Source of the DNA: Chryseobacterium daecheongense
GTDB taxonomy: Bacteria; Bacteroidota; Bacteroidia; Flavobacteriales; Weeksellaceae
DNA: 64,000 bases
Assembly: GCF_003729955.1 (NCBI RefSeq)
Contig: NZ_RJTX01000004.1
Span: 868,001 to 932,000 of the forward strand
Reading direction: 5' to 3'
The position numbers and the translations under genes are program-made. Of the stretch, positions 11,897-20,952 are shown one piece after another; the first letter of the stretch is position 1; every line of letters starts with the position of its first letter. The notes under the pieces are model-generated. The model did no database searches, was not told the DNA's origin, and worked only from the letters and a program-made list of their open reading frames with translations.

Positions 11897-12612
11897 TGAG
11901 TATTGCTGGATATGATCCCAGTGGTGGAGCTGGTTTATTGGCGGATATCAAAACCATGGAACAGCTGAAAGTAATGGGTTTGGGGATCTGCACAGCAATG
12001 ACTTTACAGACGGAATCTCAATGTTTGAGTTTGGAATGGCAGCCTTTAGGGGAAATATTGAAATCTATTGTTGTCTTGATGAAAGAGTATCCCATCCAGA
12101 CAGTAAAAATAGGAGTAGTTAAAGATGCGATGATGCTTATTGAAATCCTAAAAACGATCAAATCGAACAAATCAAACATTAAAATCATTTGGGATCCTGT
12201 TTTGAAAAGTACATCTGAGTTTGCATTCTTTGACTTAAACTCACTTTCTCTTTTGAAGAATATTTTGCATCAGATTGATTTAATCACACCCAATTATCAT
12301 GAATACAATATTTTAAAAGGAAATGAGCTGTTGGATCAACAGCAGTGTTCCGTTCTCATTAAGGGAGGGCATAGAGATGATCAATTAGGTGTTGATATTT
12401 TAAAAGAAAATGGAAATGAAATTTCATTGGAGCCTGGTGAGGGAAATTTTGAATACTTTCCAAAACATGGTTCCGGTTGCGTTCTTTCTTCTGCTATTGC
12501 GAGTTGGCTGGCTCGAGGAAAAGACCTGGAAACGGCCTGTAAAAAAGGAAAAAACTACATCGAACAATTTTTAAAAAGCAGCCCTTCTTTATTAGGGTTT
12601 CATTCAACTTAA
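11872..12612 (+). CDS. thiD: hydroxymethylpyrimidine/phosphomethylpyrimidine kinase
   Basis: Phosphorylates HMP and HMP-P to HMP-PP, the pyrimidine half of thiamine. It belongs to the ribokinase superfamily: SIAGYDPSGGAGLLADIKT near the N-terminus, LITPNYHEYNIL, VLIKGGH, and the C-terminal HGSGCVLSSAIAS motif with the catalytic-base region. The start at 11872 (MHTERPFVMSIAG) overlaps the preceding gene by 25 bp. An alternative ATG at 11896 overlaps its stop as TAATG, but would remove the conserved RPFV lead-in. Confidence 0.94.
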
Positions 12613-12614
12613 CA

Positions 12615-13229
12615 ATGGAAACATTACAATACATATCACAAGGAAATACAAAGCAGGAACAGGAGATCAATATCCGGAAAATATTAGATCATGGGGCGAA
12701 ATGGGTTCAGGTTCGTTGGAAAAATGCTCCTGAAAATGAATTGATCGAGCTCTGTGAAACTTCAAAACAGCTTTGTTCAGAATATAAAGCTGTTTGCATC
12801 ATTAACGATCATGCTCAATTAGCTAAGGATATTGATGCAGATGGAGTTCATTTGGGTTTAAAAGATCTGTCCACTGAAAAAGCAAGGCACATTTTAGGAA
12901 GCGATAAAATTATTGGTGGAACGGCAAACACCATGTCGGATGTGCTTCAAAGAATGAATGAACCATGTGATTATATAGGTTTGGGACCATTGAGGTTTAC
13001 GTCAACCAAAGAAAATTTAAGTCCGGTTTTAGGATTTGAAGGGTATCAGAAGATCATTGAAAGTTTGAAAGAAAAGTCACAGGAAATTCCTAAAATCTTT
13101 GCGATCGGCGGAGTTACTTTACATGATATAGAATTATTACAGCAAATCGGAATTTATGGAGTAGCTGTTTCAGGAGAATTGACCATTCAACCTTCCATCA
13201 TTAAAGAATTTAAAAAAGTATTGAAATGA
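12615..13229 (+). CDS. thiE: thiamine phosphate synthase
   Basis: Joins HMP-PP and the thiazole phosphate to make thiamine phosphate. The 204-residue TIM barrel has the full set of ThiE signatures: [29 protein letters not shown], a GGTANT loop, [15 protein letters not shown] for pyrophosphate binding, and FAIGGV near the end. This contrasts with the degenerate TenI-like paralogue two genes upstream. Its stop overlaps the thiG start by 4 bp (ATGA). Confidence 0.94.
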   Translation: METLQYISQGNTKQEQEINIRKILDHGAKWVQVRWKNAPENELIELCETSKQLCSEYKAVCIINDHAQLAKDIDADGVHLGLKDLSTEKARHILGSDKIIGGTANTMSDVLQRMNEPCDYIGLGPLRFTSTKENLSPVLGFEGYQKIIESLKEKSQEIPKIFAIGGVTLHDIELLQQIGIYGVAVSGELTIQPSIIKEFKKVLK

Positions 13230-14002
13230 AAAGCCAACAATTAGTAATAGCCGATAGAGTATTTGAATCAAGATTGTTTTTAGGAACAGGAAAGTTTGGA
13301 AATCTTATGGAAATGACGGAATCCATCCTAGCCTCAGAAACCAATATGGTAACCATGGCTTTGAAAAGAATAGATTCCGGAGCTTCCGAAGATGATTTAT
13401 TGACCGCTTTAAAACCTACCAAAACGCATCTTTTACCTAATACTTCAGGAGCCAGAACTGCAAAAGAAGCGGTTTTAGCGGCACAGTTAGCCAGAGAAGC
13501 CCTGGAAACCAATTGGGTGAAACTTGAAATACATCCGGATCCTAAATATTTATTGCCCGATCCCATAGAAACATTGTATGCAACGGAGGAACTGGCCAAA
13601 TTAGGATTTGTGGTCATGCCTTATATCCATGCGGATCCGGTTTTATGTAAACGTCTTGAAGATGCGGGAACAGCTGTAGTAATGCCTTTAGGAGCGCCAA
13701 TCGGGACTAATAAGGGATTACGGACTTTGGATTTTCTGGAGATCATCATCAGTCAGAGCAATGTTCCGGTGGTCGTAGATGCGGGAATTGGCGCCCCTTC
13801 CGACGCTTCAAAAGCAATGGAAATGGGAGCAGATGCTGTTTTGGTGAATACGGCCATTGCAGTGGCAAAAAATCCGGTAAATATGGCTTGGGCTTTTAAA
13901 GAAGGCGTTATTGCAGGAAGAAGAGCCTTTGAATCAGGATTAGGAGCTATTGCTGATCATGCGGAAGCATCAAGCCCGCTGACCTCTTTCTTATTTGATT
14001 AA
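13226..14002 (+). CDS. thiG: thiazole synthase ThiG
   Basis: Forms the thiazole phosphate ring from deoxyxylulose phosphate, dehydroglycine and the ThiS thiocarboxylate. The 258-residue length is normal. Blocks include [10 protein letters not shown] at the N-terminus, [62 protein letters not shown] and the C-terminal SPLT. It is coupled to thiE by a 4-bp overlap and followed by thiH after 11 bp. Confidence 0.97.
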   Translation: MKSQQLVIADRVFESRLFLGTGKFGNLMEMTESILASETNMVTMALKRIDSGASEDDLLTALKPTKTHLLPNTSGARTAKEAVLAAQLAREALETNWVKLEIHPDPKYLLPDPIETLYATEELAKLGFVVMPYIHADPVLCKRLEDAGTAVVMPLGAPIGTNKGLRTLDFLEIIISQSNVPVVVDAGIGAPSDASKAMEMGADAVLVNTAIAVAKNPVNMAWAFKEGVIAGRRAFESGLGAIADHAEASSPLTSFLFD

Positions 14003-14013
14003 TCTGATTTGCT

Positions 14014-15132
14014 ATGAAGAGTTTTAAAGACATTTTTGAACGCTATCATTGGGAAGAAGTAAAGCAAAAGCTTGAAAAAATAACCTTATCTGATGTAGAA
14101 CACAGCCTGTCAAAAAAGAATAAAACAATAGATGATTTTTTGAATCTGATTTCACCGGTTGCCGCTCAAAAGTTAGAATTAATGGCGAATATGGCACGTT
14201 CTATCACACAAAAACGTTTTGGAAAGACCATTCAGCTGTATGCACCATTATATCTCAGTAATGAATGCCAGAATATTTGTACCTATTGTGGTTTCAGTTT
14301 AGATAATAAGATCAAACGTAAAACACTTACTGACACAGAATTGATGATTGAAGCAAGTGTGTTAAAAGCAATGGGTGTTAATCATGTTTTGCTGGTAAGC
14401 GGAGAAGCCAATAAAATGGTGGGAATTTCCTATTTTCTGAATGCAGTCCGTTTATTGAAGCCTCATTTTGCGAATATTTCCATTGAAGTTCAGCCACTGT
14501 CTGAAGATGAATATTCCCAACTTCACAAAGAAGGAGTACATTCTGTTCTGGTGTATCAGGAAACCTATCATGAGGAAGTCTATAAAGAATACCACCCGAA
14601 AGGAAAAAAATCAAACTTCCAATTTCGCTTGGAAACTCCTGACAGAATTGGTAAAGCCGGGATTCATAAAATGGGCTTGGGAGTCTTATTGGGTCTGGAA
14701 GATTGGCGTGTTGACAGCTTTTTTAATGCTTTACATATTGATTATTTGCAAAAACAGTATTGGAAAAGCAGATTTTCTGTTTCATTTCCAAGGCTCAGAC
14801 CTGCGGAAGGAATTATTGAACCCAATTTCATCATGGAAGATAAAGATTTGCTGCAATTGATCTGTGCCTACAGAATTTGGAATGAAGATCTGGAAATTTC
14901 GATTTCTACAAGAGAGAATGAAAAATTCAGAGACCATATTATTTCATTGGGAGCAACAGCCATGAGTGCAGCATCTAAAACTAATCCTGGAGGATATGCG
15001 GTAGATCAGGAATCATTAGAACAGTTTGAAACCAGTGATGAAAGAAGTATGGAGGAAATAAGAAATGTCATTAAAAAATCCGGCTATGATCCGGTAATGA
15101 AAGACTGGGATTCGGTTTACAGTGGGTTTTAA
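14014..15132 (+). CDS. thiH: 2-iminoacetate synthase ThiH
   Basis: Radical-SAM tyrosine lyase that gives dehydroglycine for ThiG. The 372-residue product has the CxxxCxxC cluster (Cys85, Cys89, Cys92 in NECQNICTYCGF) and later the ThiH-typical VYQETYHEEVYKEYHPKGKK and RLRPAEG segments. Use of ThiH rather than the oxygen-dependent glycine oxidase ThiO means tyrosine is the glycine-imine source here. It lies between thiG and thiF. Confidence 0.96.
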   Translation: MKSFKDIFERYHWEEVKQKLEKITLSDVEHSLSKKNKTIDDFLNLISPVAAQKLELMANMARSITQKRFGKTIQLYAPLYLSNECQNICTYCGFSLDNKIKRKTLTDTELMIEASVLKAMGVNHVLLVSGEANKMVGISYFLNAVRLLKPHFANISIEVQPLSEDEYSQLHKEGVHSVLVYQETYHEEVYKEYHPKGKKSNFQFRLETPDRIGKAGIHKMGLGVLLGLEDWRVDSFFNALHIDYLQKQYWKSRFSVSFPRLRPAEGIIEPNFIMEDKDLLQLICAYRIWNEDLEISISTRENEKFRDHIISLGATAMSAASKTNPGGYAVDQESLEQFETSDERSMEEIRNVIKKSGYDPVMKDWDSVYSGF

Positions 15133-15147
15133 TTTAAATAGAACAAG

Positions 15148-15858
15148 ATGAAAAGTGAAGATGTCTTTTCCCGGTATAGCAGACAGATATTCATTGATGA
15201 GATAGGCCTGGAAGGGCAAAGAAAAATAATGAATGCAAAAGTTCTTGTAGTGGGAGCTGGTGGATTGGGAAGTCCTGTTATTCAGTATTTAACAGCAGCG
15301 GGAGTAGGAACTTTGGGTGTCGCAGATTTTGATGAGGTGGAACTGCATAACCTGAACAGGCAAATCATTCACCATGAAAATACTGTAGGGATATCTAAAG
15401 TGAAAAGTGCAGAACAATTTGTGAGTAAACTCAATCATCATATCAATTTTATTGGAATTGATGAAAAGATTAGTGCTTCCAATGCGGAGAAGACTCTCGC
15501 TCAATTTGATATCATTGTTGATGGATCAGACAATTTTACAACCAGATATTTAATCAATGATACTTGTGTGCAATTAAATAAGCCTTTGGTGTACGGAAGC
15601 ATTTTAGGATTTTCGGGGCAGGTTGCCGTATTTAATTATAAAGGAAGCAAAAATTTAAGAGACCTCTTTCCTGAACCTCCTTTTGATGAAGACCTTCCTG
15701 ATTGTGACAGCTTAGGTGTTTTGGGAGCTTTGCCGGGAATTGTAGGAAGTATGATGGCGAATTTAATCTTGAAAATAATAACAGAGCTTCCTTTGCAGGG
15801 TAATCAAATTACCTTGATTGATACTTTACACTGGAGATTCCAGACGATTGACTTCTGA
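15148..15858 (+). CDS. thiF: ThiS adenylyltransferase (HesA/MoeB/ThiF family)
   Basis: E1-like enzyme that adenylates the ThiS C-terminus. It has a Rossmann GAGGLG nucleotide motif at 36-41, the NLNRQI segment, VDGSDNFTTRYLIND, and the loop cysteine in PDCDSLGVLGALPG (Cys186). The zinc-binding CxxC pair of E. coli MoeB/ThiF is absent, replaced by a KNLRDLFPEPP stretch also common in other family members. There is no C-terminal rhodanese domain, so the sulfur donor is separate. Last gene of the operon, followed by a terminator. Confidence 0.92.
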   Translation: MKSEDVFSRYSRQIFIDEIGLEGQRKIMNAKVLVVGAGGLGSPVIQYLTAAGVGTLGVADFDEVELHNLNRQIIHHENTVGISKVKSAEQFVSKLNHHINFIGIDEKISASNAEKTLAQFDIIVDGSDNFTTRYLINDTCVQLNKPLVYGSILGFSGQVAVFNYKGSKNLRDLFPEPPFDEDLPDCDSLGVLGALPGIVGSMMANLILKIITELPLQGNQITLIDTLHWRFQTIDF

Positions 15859-15895
15859 TGTAATCACCAAGAATTGTTGACGGAGAGGTATAAAC

Positions 15896-15922
15896 AAAAA
15901 AACGGACCGATGTCCGTTTTTA
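15896..15922. terminator. bidirectional terminator between thiF and the outer-membrane barrel gene
   Basis: AACGGAC (15901-15907), loop CGAT, GTCCGTT (15912-15918), with A residues before and T residues after. It can end both the thi operon and the convergent minus-strand gene. Confidence 0.85.
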
Positions 15923-15939
15923 TATAAATTGATTCAAAA

Positions 15940-18150
15940 TTATTGACCTTGCTGCATCACTCCGCCATTTTCTTCCTTCTTTGTACTGTTTAAGATATTT
16001 GGATCCTCTTTGGCCAGCTTATTTTTAGTTGGGATTTTATAGTTGATAGATAAACCAAAGTTTCTCGTATCGTATTTATTGCTCATAAATACGCTTTCTC
16101 CTGTTGGAGGATTAGAACGGACCTGCATTTTCTGACCGTTGAAAATATCATTCGCAAAAACAGAAAGTGTCAGACGGTTATCCATGAACTTCTTCGTCAG
16201 CGTAAGATCGAAAGAATTATTAAATGGTTTCTCTGCTGTAAAGTAGAAATATCCTGCTTTTGGAGTCAGGTAACTATAATTTGCCGTCAGTTTGATATCT
16301 TTTGGTAAAATCAATTGGGTCATGATGTTGAAAATCCAAAAACCTTTATTGTTCAGGTTATCAATGTCATGCTTCTGATATCCTGCATAGATATACATGA
16401 AGTTGATCTTGTCAGGATTGAAATTGAACTTCATCACTTCACTCAAAGGTTTAGTGAAAAGCATAAAAGGAACAGGAAGCCCCACATTGAAATTATGAAT
16501 TCTCATATTCGAAATGTTGATCTGCTCATTAGTAAGATTTTTACCATTCTTTCTGATGATCTGCGCCACCTGGTTTTTGGCAGAGCTTACATTATATCCG
16601 ATAAAAGCATAATCAAAGGCGGAAATTTTTATTTCATAATTATCAAAAATAGTAGGCTGTAGATTAGGATTACCGGTTACCTGCGTGTTTGGTCCTGCAA
16701 AAATCACGTTATTCGGGTTTAGAGCAGAAATACTTGGCAGGTTGATTTTTTTATTATAATTGGCAGCCACGTATACTTGATTCATCAGGTTATACTGGAC
16801 ACTTGCATTCGGGAATAACTTGAATCGGTTGAAAGGCCTCAAATCACCCTCAACAACTGCTCCTGACTTTATCACTCTTGTTACCCCGGAGATATCATAA
16901 TTTTCTGCACGGGAACCCAAAATGAAATCAAATTTTTTCAATTTTGCCTGGAATTCCAGATAAGTGGAAGCCGTTTGTCTTTGGTACTCTAAGTTAGTTA
17001 GACCTTTACTCTCCGTATCCAGATCCTGTCTTTCATATAGACCTCCCAAGCTTACTTTTCCGCCATCCAGAATATTGATAGGTTGAGAATAATCCACTTT
17101 GAAATTGGCAATGCTCATATCCGTCTTGTTATCCAAAAGCCCCTTGGTTCCGGGAATGAAATATTTCTGATTATTATCTGTGAAAATACCTTTTTGGAAG
17201 AAATTATCCTGTATGAATTTACTGTCAGATTTGGTATACCCAAACTGAAAATCCAGTTTTTGAGACTTATCTGTAAATCTTTTCTGATAAGTTACTACCG
17301 CTTCCTGCCTTAAATTGTTCGTATGAGCGGCATCCGAAGCTTCAAATATAGTTTCTCTGAAAGTATCCGGTGCTACGGGAATATCAGCAAGTCCGTTACT
17401 CGCAGTATAGTTGTCATTGTTGTTGTGATAAATATCGTAGTTTACTAATAATCGGTCCTGCCCAAGATCGAAAGTCAGTCCGGATTTTGCAAAGTATCCT
17501 CTTCCGATTCTGTCTGTGTTACTATTCAATAATACGTCCTGTAGCGTTCTCAGATTACTTTCACGGTAATTCTGCCCGATATTCAATTGCCATCCGAAAA
17601 TTTTATTTCTGGCATTCAAATTTAGGGAGTTCGAAGTTCTGCTTCGGAATTTATCATAGTTCGTAAATGAATAGTTCCCGGAATAGGTTGCTGTTAAATA
17701 TTTATTGGCATTTTTATTGGTGATGATATTCATGATCGCTCCGCCTGAGGTAGCAGGAAATTCAGCACCCGGCTGTGTGATTACTTCAATCCTGTCTACC
17801 GAATTGGCAGGCATTCCTTCCAGGAAAGAATTCAATTCATTGGAAGTAATGTTGAGAGGTCTTCCGTTCAAGAATACATCCAATACTTTTCCCTGATACA
17901 TCATTCCTGCGATATCTGTAGAAATAAGTCCGGGTAACTTTTTAATCCCTTCTAAAACATTCCCGTTATTCAGTTGAGGCTGTTCAGAAAAATCGAAGAT
18001 CGTACGATCTGCTTTTTGCTCAACGGCTTTTTTAGTTTTGGTGATGGTGACACCCTCAATTTGTTTTTCTTTTACTTGGTTATCAGGTTTCTCCTGTGCA
18101 TAGATCGCTACAGAGCCCAAAAAGGATAAAGCAATAATTGTTTTTTTCAT
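15940..18150 (-). CDS. TonB-dependent-receptor-like outer membrane beta-barrel protein
   Basis: From the ATG at 18150 the 736-residue protein has a signal peptide (MKKTIIALSFLGSVAIYAQ). It continues with a TonB plug-like domain (about 35-150, with VLEGIKKLPGL, VFLNGRPLNI, VDRIEVITQPGAEFP and GGAIMNIITNK) and a large C-terminal beta-barrel of the type often annotated OMP beta-barrel family 3. A TTG four codons upstream is less likely. There is no SusC-like carboxypeptidase domain at the start and no SusD partner, so the substrate is unknown. The C-terminal tail after the barrel (PTKNKLAKEDPNILN...) is polar and unusually long. Convergent with thiF, probably monocistronic. Confidence 0.88.
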   Translation of the reverse strand: MKKTIIALSFLGSVAIYAQEKPDNQVKEKQIEGVTITKTKKAVEQKADRTIFDFSEQPQLNNGNVLEGIKKLPGLISTDIAGMMYQGKVLDVFLNGRPLNITSNELNSFLEGMPANSVDRIEVITQPGAEFPATSGGAIMNIITNKNANKYLTATYSGNYSFTNYDKFRSRTSNSLNLNARNKIFGWQLNIGQNYRESNLRTLQDVLLNSNTDRIGRGYFAKSGLTFDLGQDRLLVNYDIYHNNNDNYTASNGLADIPVAPDTFRETIFEASDAAHTNNLRQEAVVTYQKRFTDKSQKLDFQFGYTKSDSKFIQDNFFQKGIFTDNNQKYFIPGTKGLLDNKTDMSIANFKVDYSQPINILDGGKVSLGGLYERQDLDTESKGLTNLEYQRQTASTYLEFQAKLKKFDFILGSRAENYDISGVTRVIKSGAVVEGDLRPFNRFKLFPNASVQYNLMNQVYVAANYNKKINLPSISALNPNNVIFAGPNTQVTGNPNLQPTIFDNYEIKISAFDYAFIGYNVSSAKNQVAQIIRKNGKNLTNEQINISNMRIHNFNVGLPVPFMLFTKPLSEVMKFNFNPDKINFMYIYAGYQKHDIDNLNNKGFWIFNIMTQLILPKDIKLTANYSYLTPKAGYFYFTAEKPFNNSFDLTLTKKFMDNRLTLSVFANDIFNGQKMQVRSNPPTGESVFMSNKYDTRNFGLSINYKIPTKNKLAKEDPNILNSTKKEENGGVMQQGQ

Positions 18151-18218
18151 AATGTTTTTCAAACTTCTATTGGGTTAGACGTTGAAAAAGAATTTTTGTT
18201 ACAAACAATTGTACTGTA

Positions 18219-19058
18219 TTATTTTAATGAATTGAATTCCACATAATCAAATTCGGGAGATGAGGAAAATAACTGCCTTAAAACCGAAGCATGGCCATTT
18301 CCCACAACAACTAAAATTCTGTCTTCTGAAGTATGCGGAATATTCTGAATATTTCTGAACATTCTCAGATTCCTGTTGTACCAATATAGAGCCAGCATAT
18401 CTGCACCATCGTGTTCTCTTAATTTAAAATCTCCGCTTAAATAGGCTCCATATTCATATTGATGGTATTCTTTGCTGTTCATAAATTGGAAAAGCTCCAA
18501 CAACGATTTAAATTTCTTAGGTTCTGAACTTTTAAAGAATGCATTGTATTCTTTTGAAATAGGATCATCACTTAAAAAATCATAGTCTTGGCTTAAATTT
18601 TTGAAATATAATGAATCTTTCTTCCCGAATCTTTCTTGCAAATCATCCAAAACCGATTCTGCATCAATACTGTACAATTCATTTAAGTTTAATTCTTTCG
18701 CTGTACGCATCGCAATTTGGTATCGTTCATCCCTTTTATTCATGTGCTTACCTTCCTTATATTCATTTAATTTCTGATTGGCATTCCAGCTTGGAAAGGC
18801 TTCAATTGCAATTTTTGTGGGCTTAAATTTTTTGATGTAATTAATAAGCTCGGTCACTTCCTGTGAAGTTTTGGGTGACAAAACATCGACCTGATCACTT
18901 TTTTTGGTTTTATGAGCATCAAGATTGGGATAATCAAAATGAAATGACCCGACAACTAAAACTTTTGTCTTAGCATTTGTAAAATATTCTGATGGCTTTT
19001 TCTGAGCTAACGTATACGTTGATAGGCAAAGCAGAAATGTATATAATAATGTTTTCAT
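18219..19058 (-). CDS. DUF5694-like exported protein
   Basis: Starting at 19058 gives 279 residues with a clear signal peptide (MKTLLYTFLLCLSTYTLAQ). The open frame extends 26 codons upstream, but the signal peptide and a promoter match both favour 19058. The mature part has VLVVGSFHFDYPN near the start and VVGNGHASVLRQL near the end, with KPTKIAIEAFPS between. This pattern is recalled for DUF5694, which is distantly TraB-like; that assignment is from memory. Function is unknown. Divergent from a LytS-type sensor kinase. Confidence 0.8.
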   Translation of the reverse strand: MKTLLYTFLLCLSTYTLAQKKPSEYFTNAKTKVLVVGSFHFDYPNLDAHKTKKSDQVDVLSPKTSQEVTELINYIKKFKPTKIAIEAFPSWNANQKLNEYKEGKHMNKRDERYQIAMRTAKELNLNELYSIDAESVLDDLQERFGKKDSLYFKNLSQDYDFLSDDPISKEYNAFFKSSEPKKFKSLLELFQFMNSKEYHQYEYGAYLSGDFKLREHDGADMLALYWYNRNLRMFRNIQNIPHTSEDRILVVVGNGHASVLRQLFSSSPEFDYVEFNSLK

Positions 19059-19072
19059 GAGATTGATTTTGC

Positions 19073-19080
19073 CAAAAATA
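19073..19080 (-). promoter_or_regulatory. candidate promoter of the DUF5694-like gene
   Basis: Minus-strand TATTTTTG, a full TAnnTTTG match, 15 bp before the start at 19058. No convincing -33 element. Confidence 0.45.
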
Positions 19081-19203
19081 TCATTACTATTAACAGTGTA
19101 AAACATCAATTCGGTCAAATGAATCTGAAACGGCATGAAAAAAATTTCATCGGAAAAAATGTATAGTTTGTCGAAAAAACAGGTCGAAATTTCGTGGAAA
19201 ATC

Positions 19204-19211
19204 TATTTTTG
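19204..19211 (+). promoter_or_regulatory. candidate promoter of the sensor kinase gene
   Basis: TATTTTTG matches TAnnTTTG and ends only 4 bp before the ATG at 19216, implying a very short or absent leader. No TTG at normal spacing. Confidence 0.35.
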
Positions 19212-19215
19212 TTGT

Positions 19216-20226
19216 ATGAAAATTAATAAACTCCTTTATCTGCATATTTTCTTTTGGGCAATTTATATAACGGGTACTGTTCTTGTTCCTTATTTTGTTT
19301 TTCACACGAAGAATACGATCTTCAATATTACCTTTTTTATCACGAGTATTATTTGTTTTTATATCAATTATTTTATTGTGGTTCCGAAGTTCTTTGATGT
19401 AGATAAGCTTTATAAATCCTTTTTCGCTTTTTTCCTTAGTGTAACTGCATTTGTAATGGTAAGATATTTTGCAGAAGAAATGTTTTTGCCTCAGTTTTTC
19501 GGGATCAGGAATTATGAAAAGGGAATAAGTTTCGGATTTTACTTCTTTGATAATATTTTTTACAGCAGCACAACAATCTTCATCAGCACGACTTTTTGGT
19601 TTTTTAAATATTCCATCATGGCAGAAGAGGAAAAAACAAAGCTGATTGAAGCTAAAAAAAGTGCAGAATTACAGGCTTTAAAGATGCAAATCAATCCACA
19701 TTTTATTTTCAATTCCTTAAATAATATTTATTCATTGGTTTATCAGAAGTCAGATCAGGCTTTACCCGCGCTTGAAGAATTGAGCCGGCTATTAAGATAC
19801 AGTACAAAAGATCTTGGCGAAGATACTATTACTCTAGATAAAGAAATCGGCTATATTGATAGTTTGACGGCTTTGGAAAAATTGAGGATCAAAAATCCGG
19901 AATTATTAATCATTGAAAAAAATATTAATTACCCGAAATTAAATATTTCTCCGATGATTTTAGTTCCATTTGTTGAAAATGCTTTTAAGCACGGCAATTT
20001 TCGGGATAAAGGATTTAAAATGAAAATTTCGGATGAAAATCAAATTCTGCATTTTTATCTTTTAAACCACAAAAAAGAAAGAATGAAGGATATGGTTTCC
20101 GGGATTGGAATTGAAAATGTGAGAAAAAGACTGGCAATTTTGTATTCTAAAAAGTATGAGCTAGACATACAAGATTCGGAAACAGAATTTATTGTAGATT
20201 TAAAGATTAATTTACGAGATGAATAA
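19216..20226 (+). CDS. LytS/YehU-type sensor histidine kinase
   Basis: 336-residue membrane kinase from the ATG at 19216 (MKINKLLYLHIFF). An upstream ATG at 19135 adds a charged, non-membrane extension and overlaps the divergent leader. Four membrane helices occupy about residues 5-130. The His_kinase region follows with the phosphoacceptor in LKMQINPHFIFNSLNNIYS (His162), then an HATPase domain with VPFVENAFKHG and GIGIENVRKRL. It overlaps its response regulator by 8 bp, so the two form a system. No periplasmic sensor domain, so the signal may be within the membrane. Confidence 0.92.
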   Translation: MKINKLLYLHIFFWAIYITGTVLVPYFVFHTKNTIFNITFFITSIICFYINYFIVVPKFFDVDKLYKSFFAFFLSVTAFVMVRYFAEEMFLPQFFGIRNYEKGISFGFYFFDNIFYSSTTIFISTTFWFFKYSIMAEEEKTKLIEAKKSAELQALKMQINPHFIFNSLNNIYSLVYQKSDQALPALEELSRLLRYSTKDLGEDTITLDKEIGYIDSLTALEKLRIKNPELLIIEKNINYPKLNISPMILVPFVENAFKHGNFRDKGFKMKISDENQILHFYLLNHKKERMKDMVSGIGIENVRKRLAILYSKKYELDIQDSETEFIVDLKINLRDE

Positions 20227-20899
20227 GATTAAATGCATTATTGTAGATGATGAACCTTTGGCGATATCGCTTCTTGAAAACTATATTCAAAGAATTCCTT
20301 TTTTTGAGCTGGTTTTTTCTACAGAAAATCCTATTCTGGCTCTGGAGTATATTCAGGGCAATAATTCAGACCTGGTCTTTCTGGATATCCAGATGCCGGA
20401 GCTTACCGGAATTAATTTTATGAAGATTGTCGGCGAAAAACAAAAATATATTTTAACAACCGCTTACTCGGAATATGCTCTGGAGGGGTATGAACATAAT
20501 ATTATTGATTACCTGCTGAAACCAGTTTCTTTTGAAAGGTTTCAAAAAAGTGCTCTAAAAGCCAGGGAGCGCTTTTCTGGTACGGATAAGGTGGAATCCT
20601 ATATTTTTGTTAAATCCTCAGGATTGCAACATCGTATAAATTTTAACGATATTCTTTATATTGAAAGCATTAAAGATTATATTAATATTCGGACGGTTCA
20701 TGAAGAATATATAGTTTTAGATACTCTTAAATCGATGGAAAACCAGCTTCCTAAACATTTTGTAAGAATCCATAAATCATTTATCATTAATCTAGATAAA
20801 ATTAAAAGCATCGGGGCGAAAAAAGTTGATTTGATTTCTGAACATGAAATCCCTGTAGGGGATAGCTATAGAGCAAATATTTTGAACAGACTGAAATAA
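20219..20899 (+). CDS. LytTR family response regulator
   Basis: 226 residues: a receiver domain with the acidic pair at Asp10-Asp11 and phosphoacceptor Asp56 (LVFLDIQMPELTG), plus Lys in LLKPVSF. A C-terminal LytTR DNA-binding domain (about 130-226) follows, with YIESIKDYINI and FVRIHKSFIINLDKI. Partner of the preceding LytS-type kinase, with an 8-bp overlap. Targets are unknown; the divergent DUF5694-like gene is a reasonable candidate by position only. Confidence 0.93.
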   Translation: MNKIKCIIVDDEPLAISLLENYIQRIPFFELVFSTENPILALEYIQGNNSDLVFLDIQMPELTGINFMKIVGEKQKYILTTAYSEYALEGYEHNIIDYLLKPVSFERFQKSALKARERFSGTDKVESYIFVKSSGLQHRINFNDILYIESIKDYINIRTVHEEYIVLDTLKSMENQLPKHFVRIHKSFIINLDKIKSIGAKKVDLISEHEIPVGDSYRANILNRLK

Positions 20900-20926
20900 A
20901 AAGCGACTTCTATTTGAAGCCGCCTT
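20900..20926 (+). terminator. probable terminator after the response regulator
   Basis: GCGACTTC (20903-20910) and GAAGCCGC (20916-20923) pair with one mismatch around a five-base loop, flanked by an A run before and a short T run after. It lies right after the stop, between convergent genes. Confidence 0.6.
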
Positions 20927-20952
20927 TATATTAATCGATCTAACAATTAATC

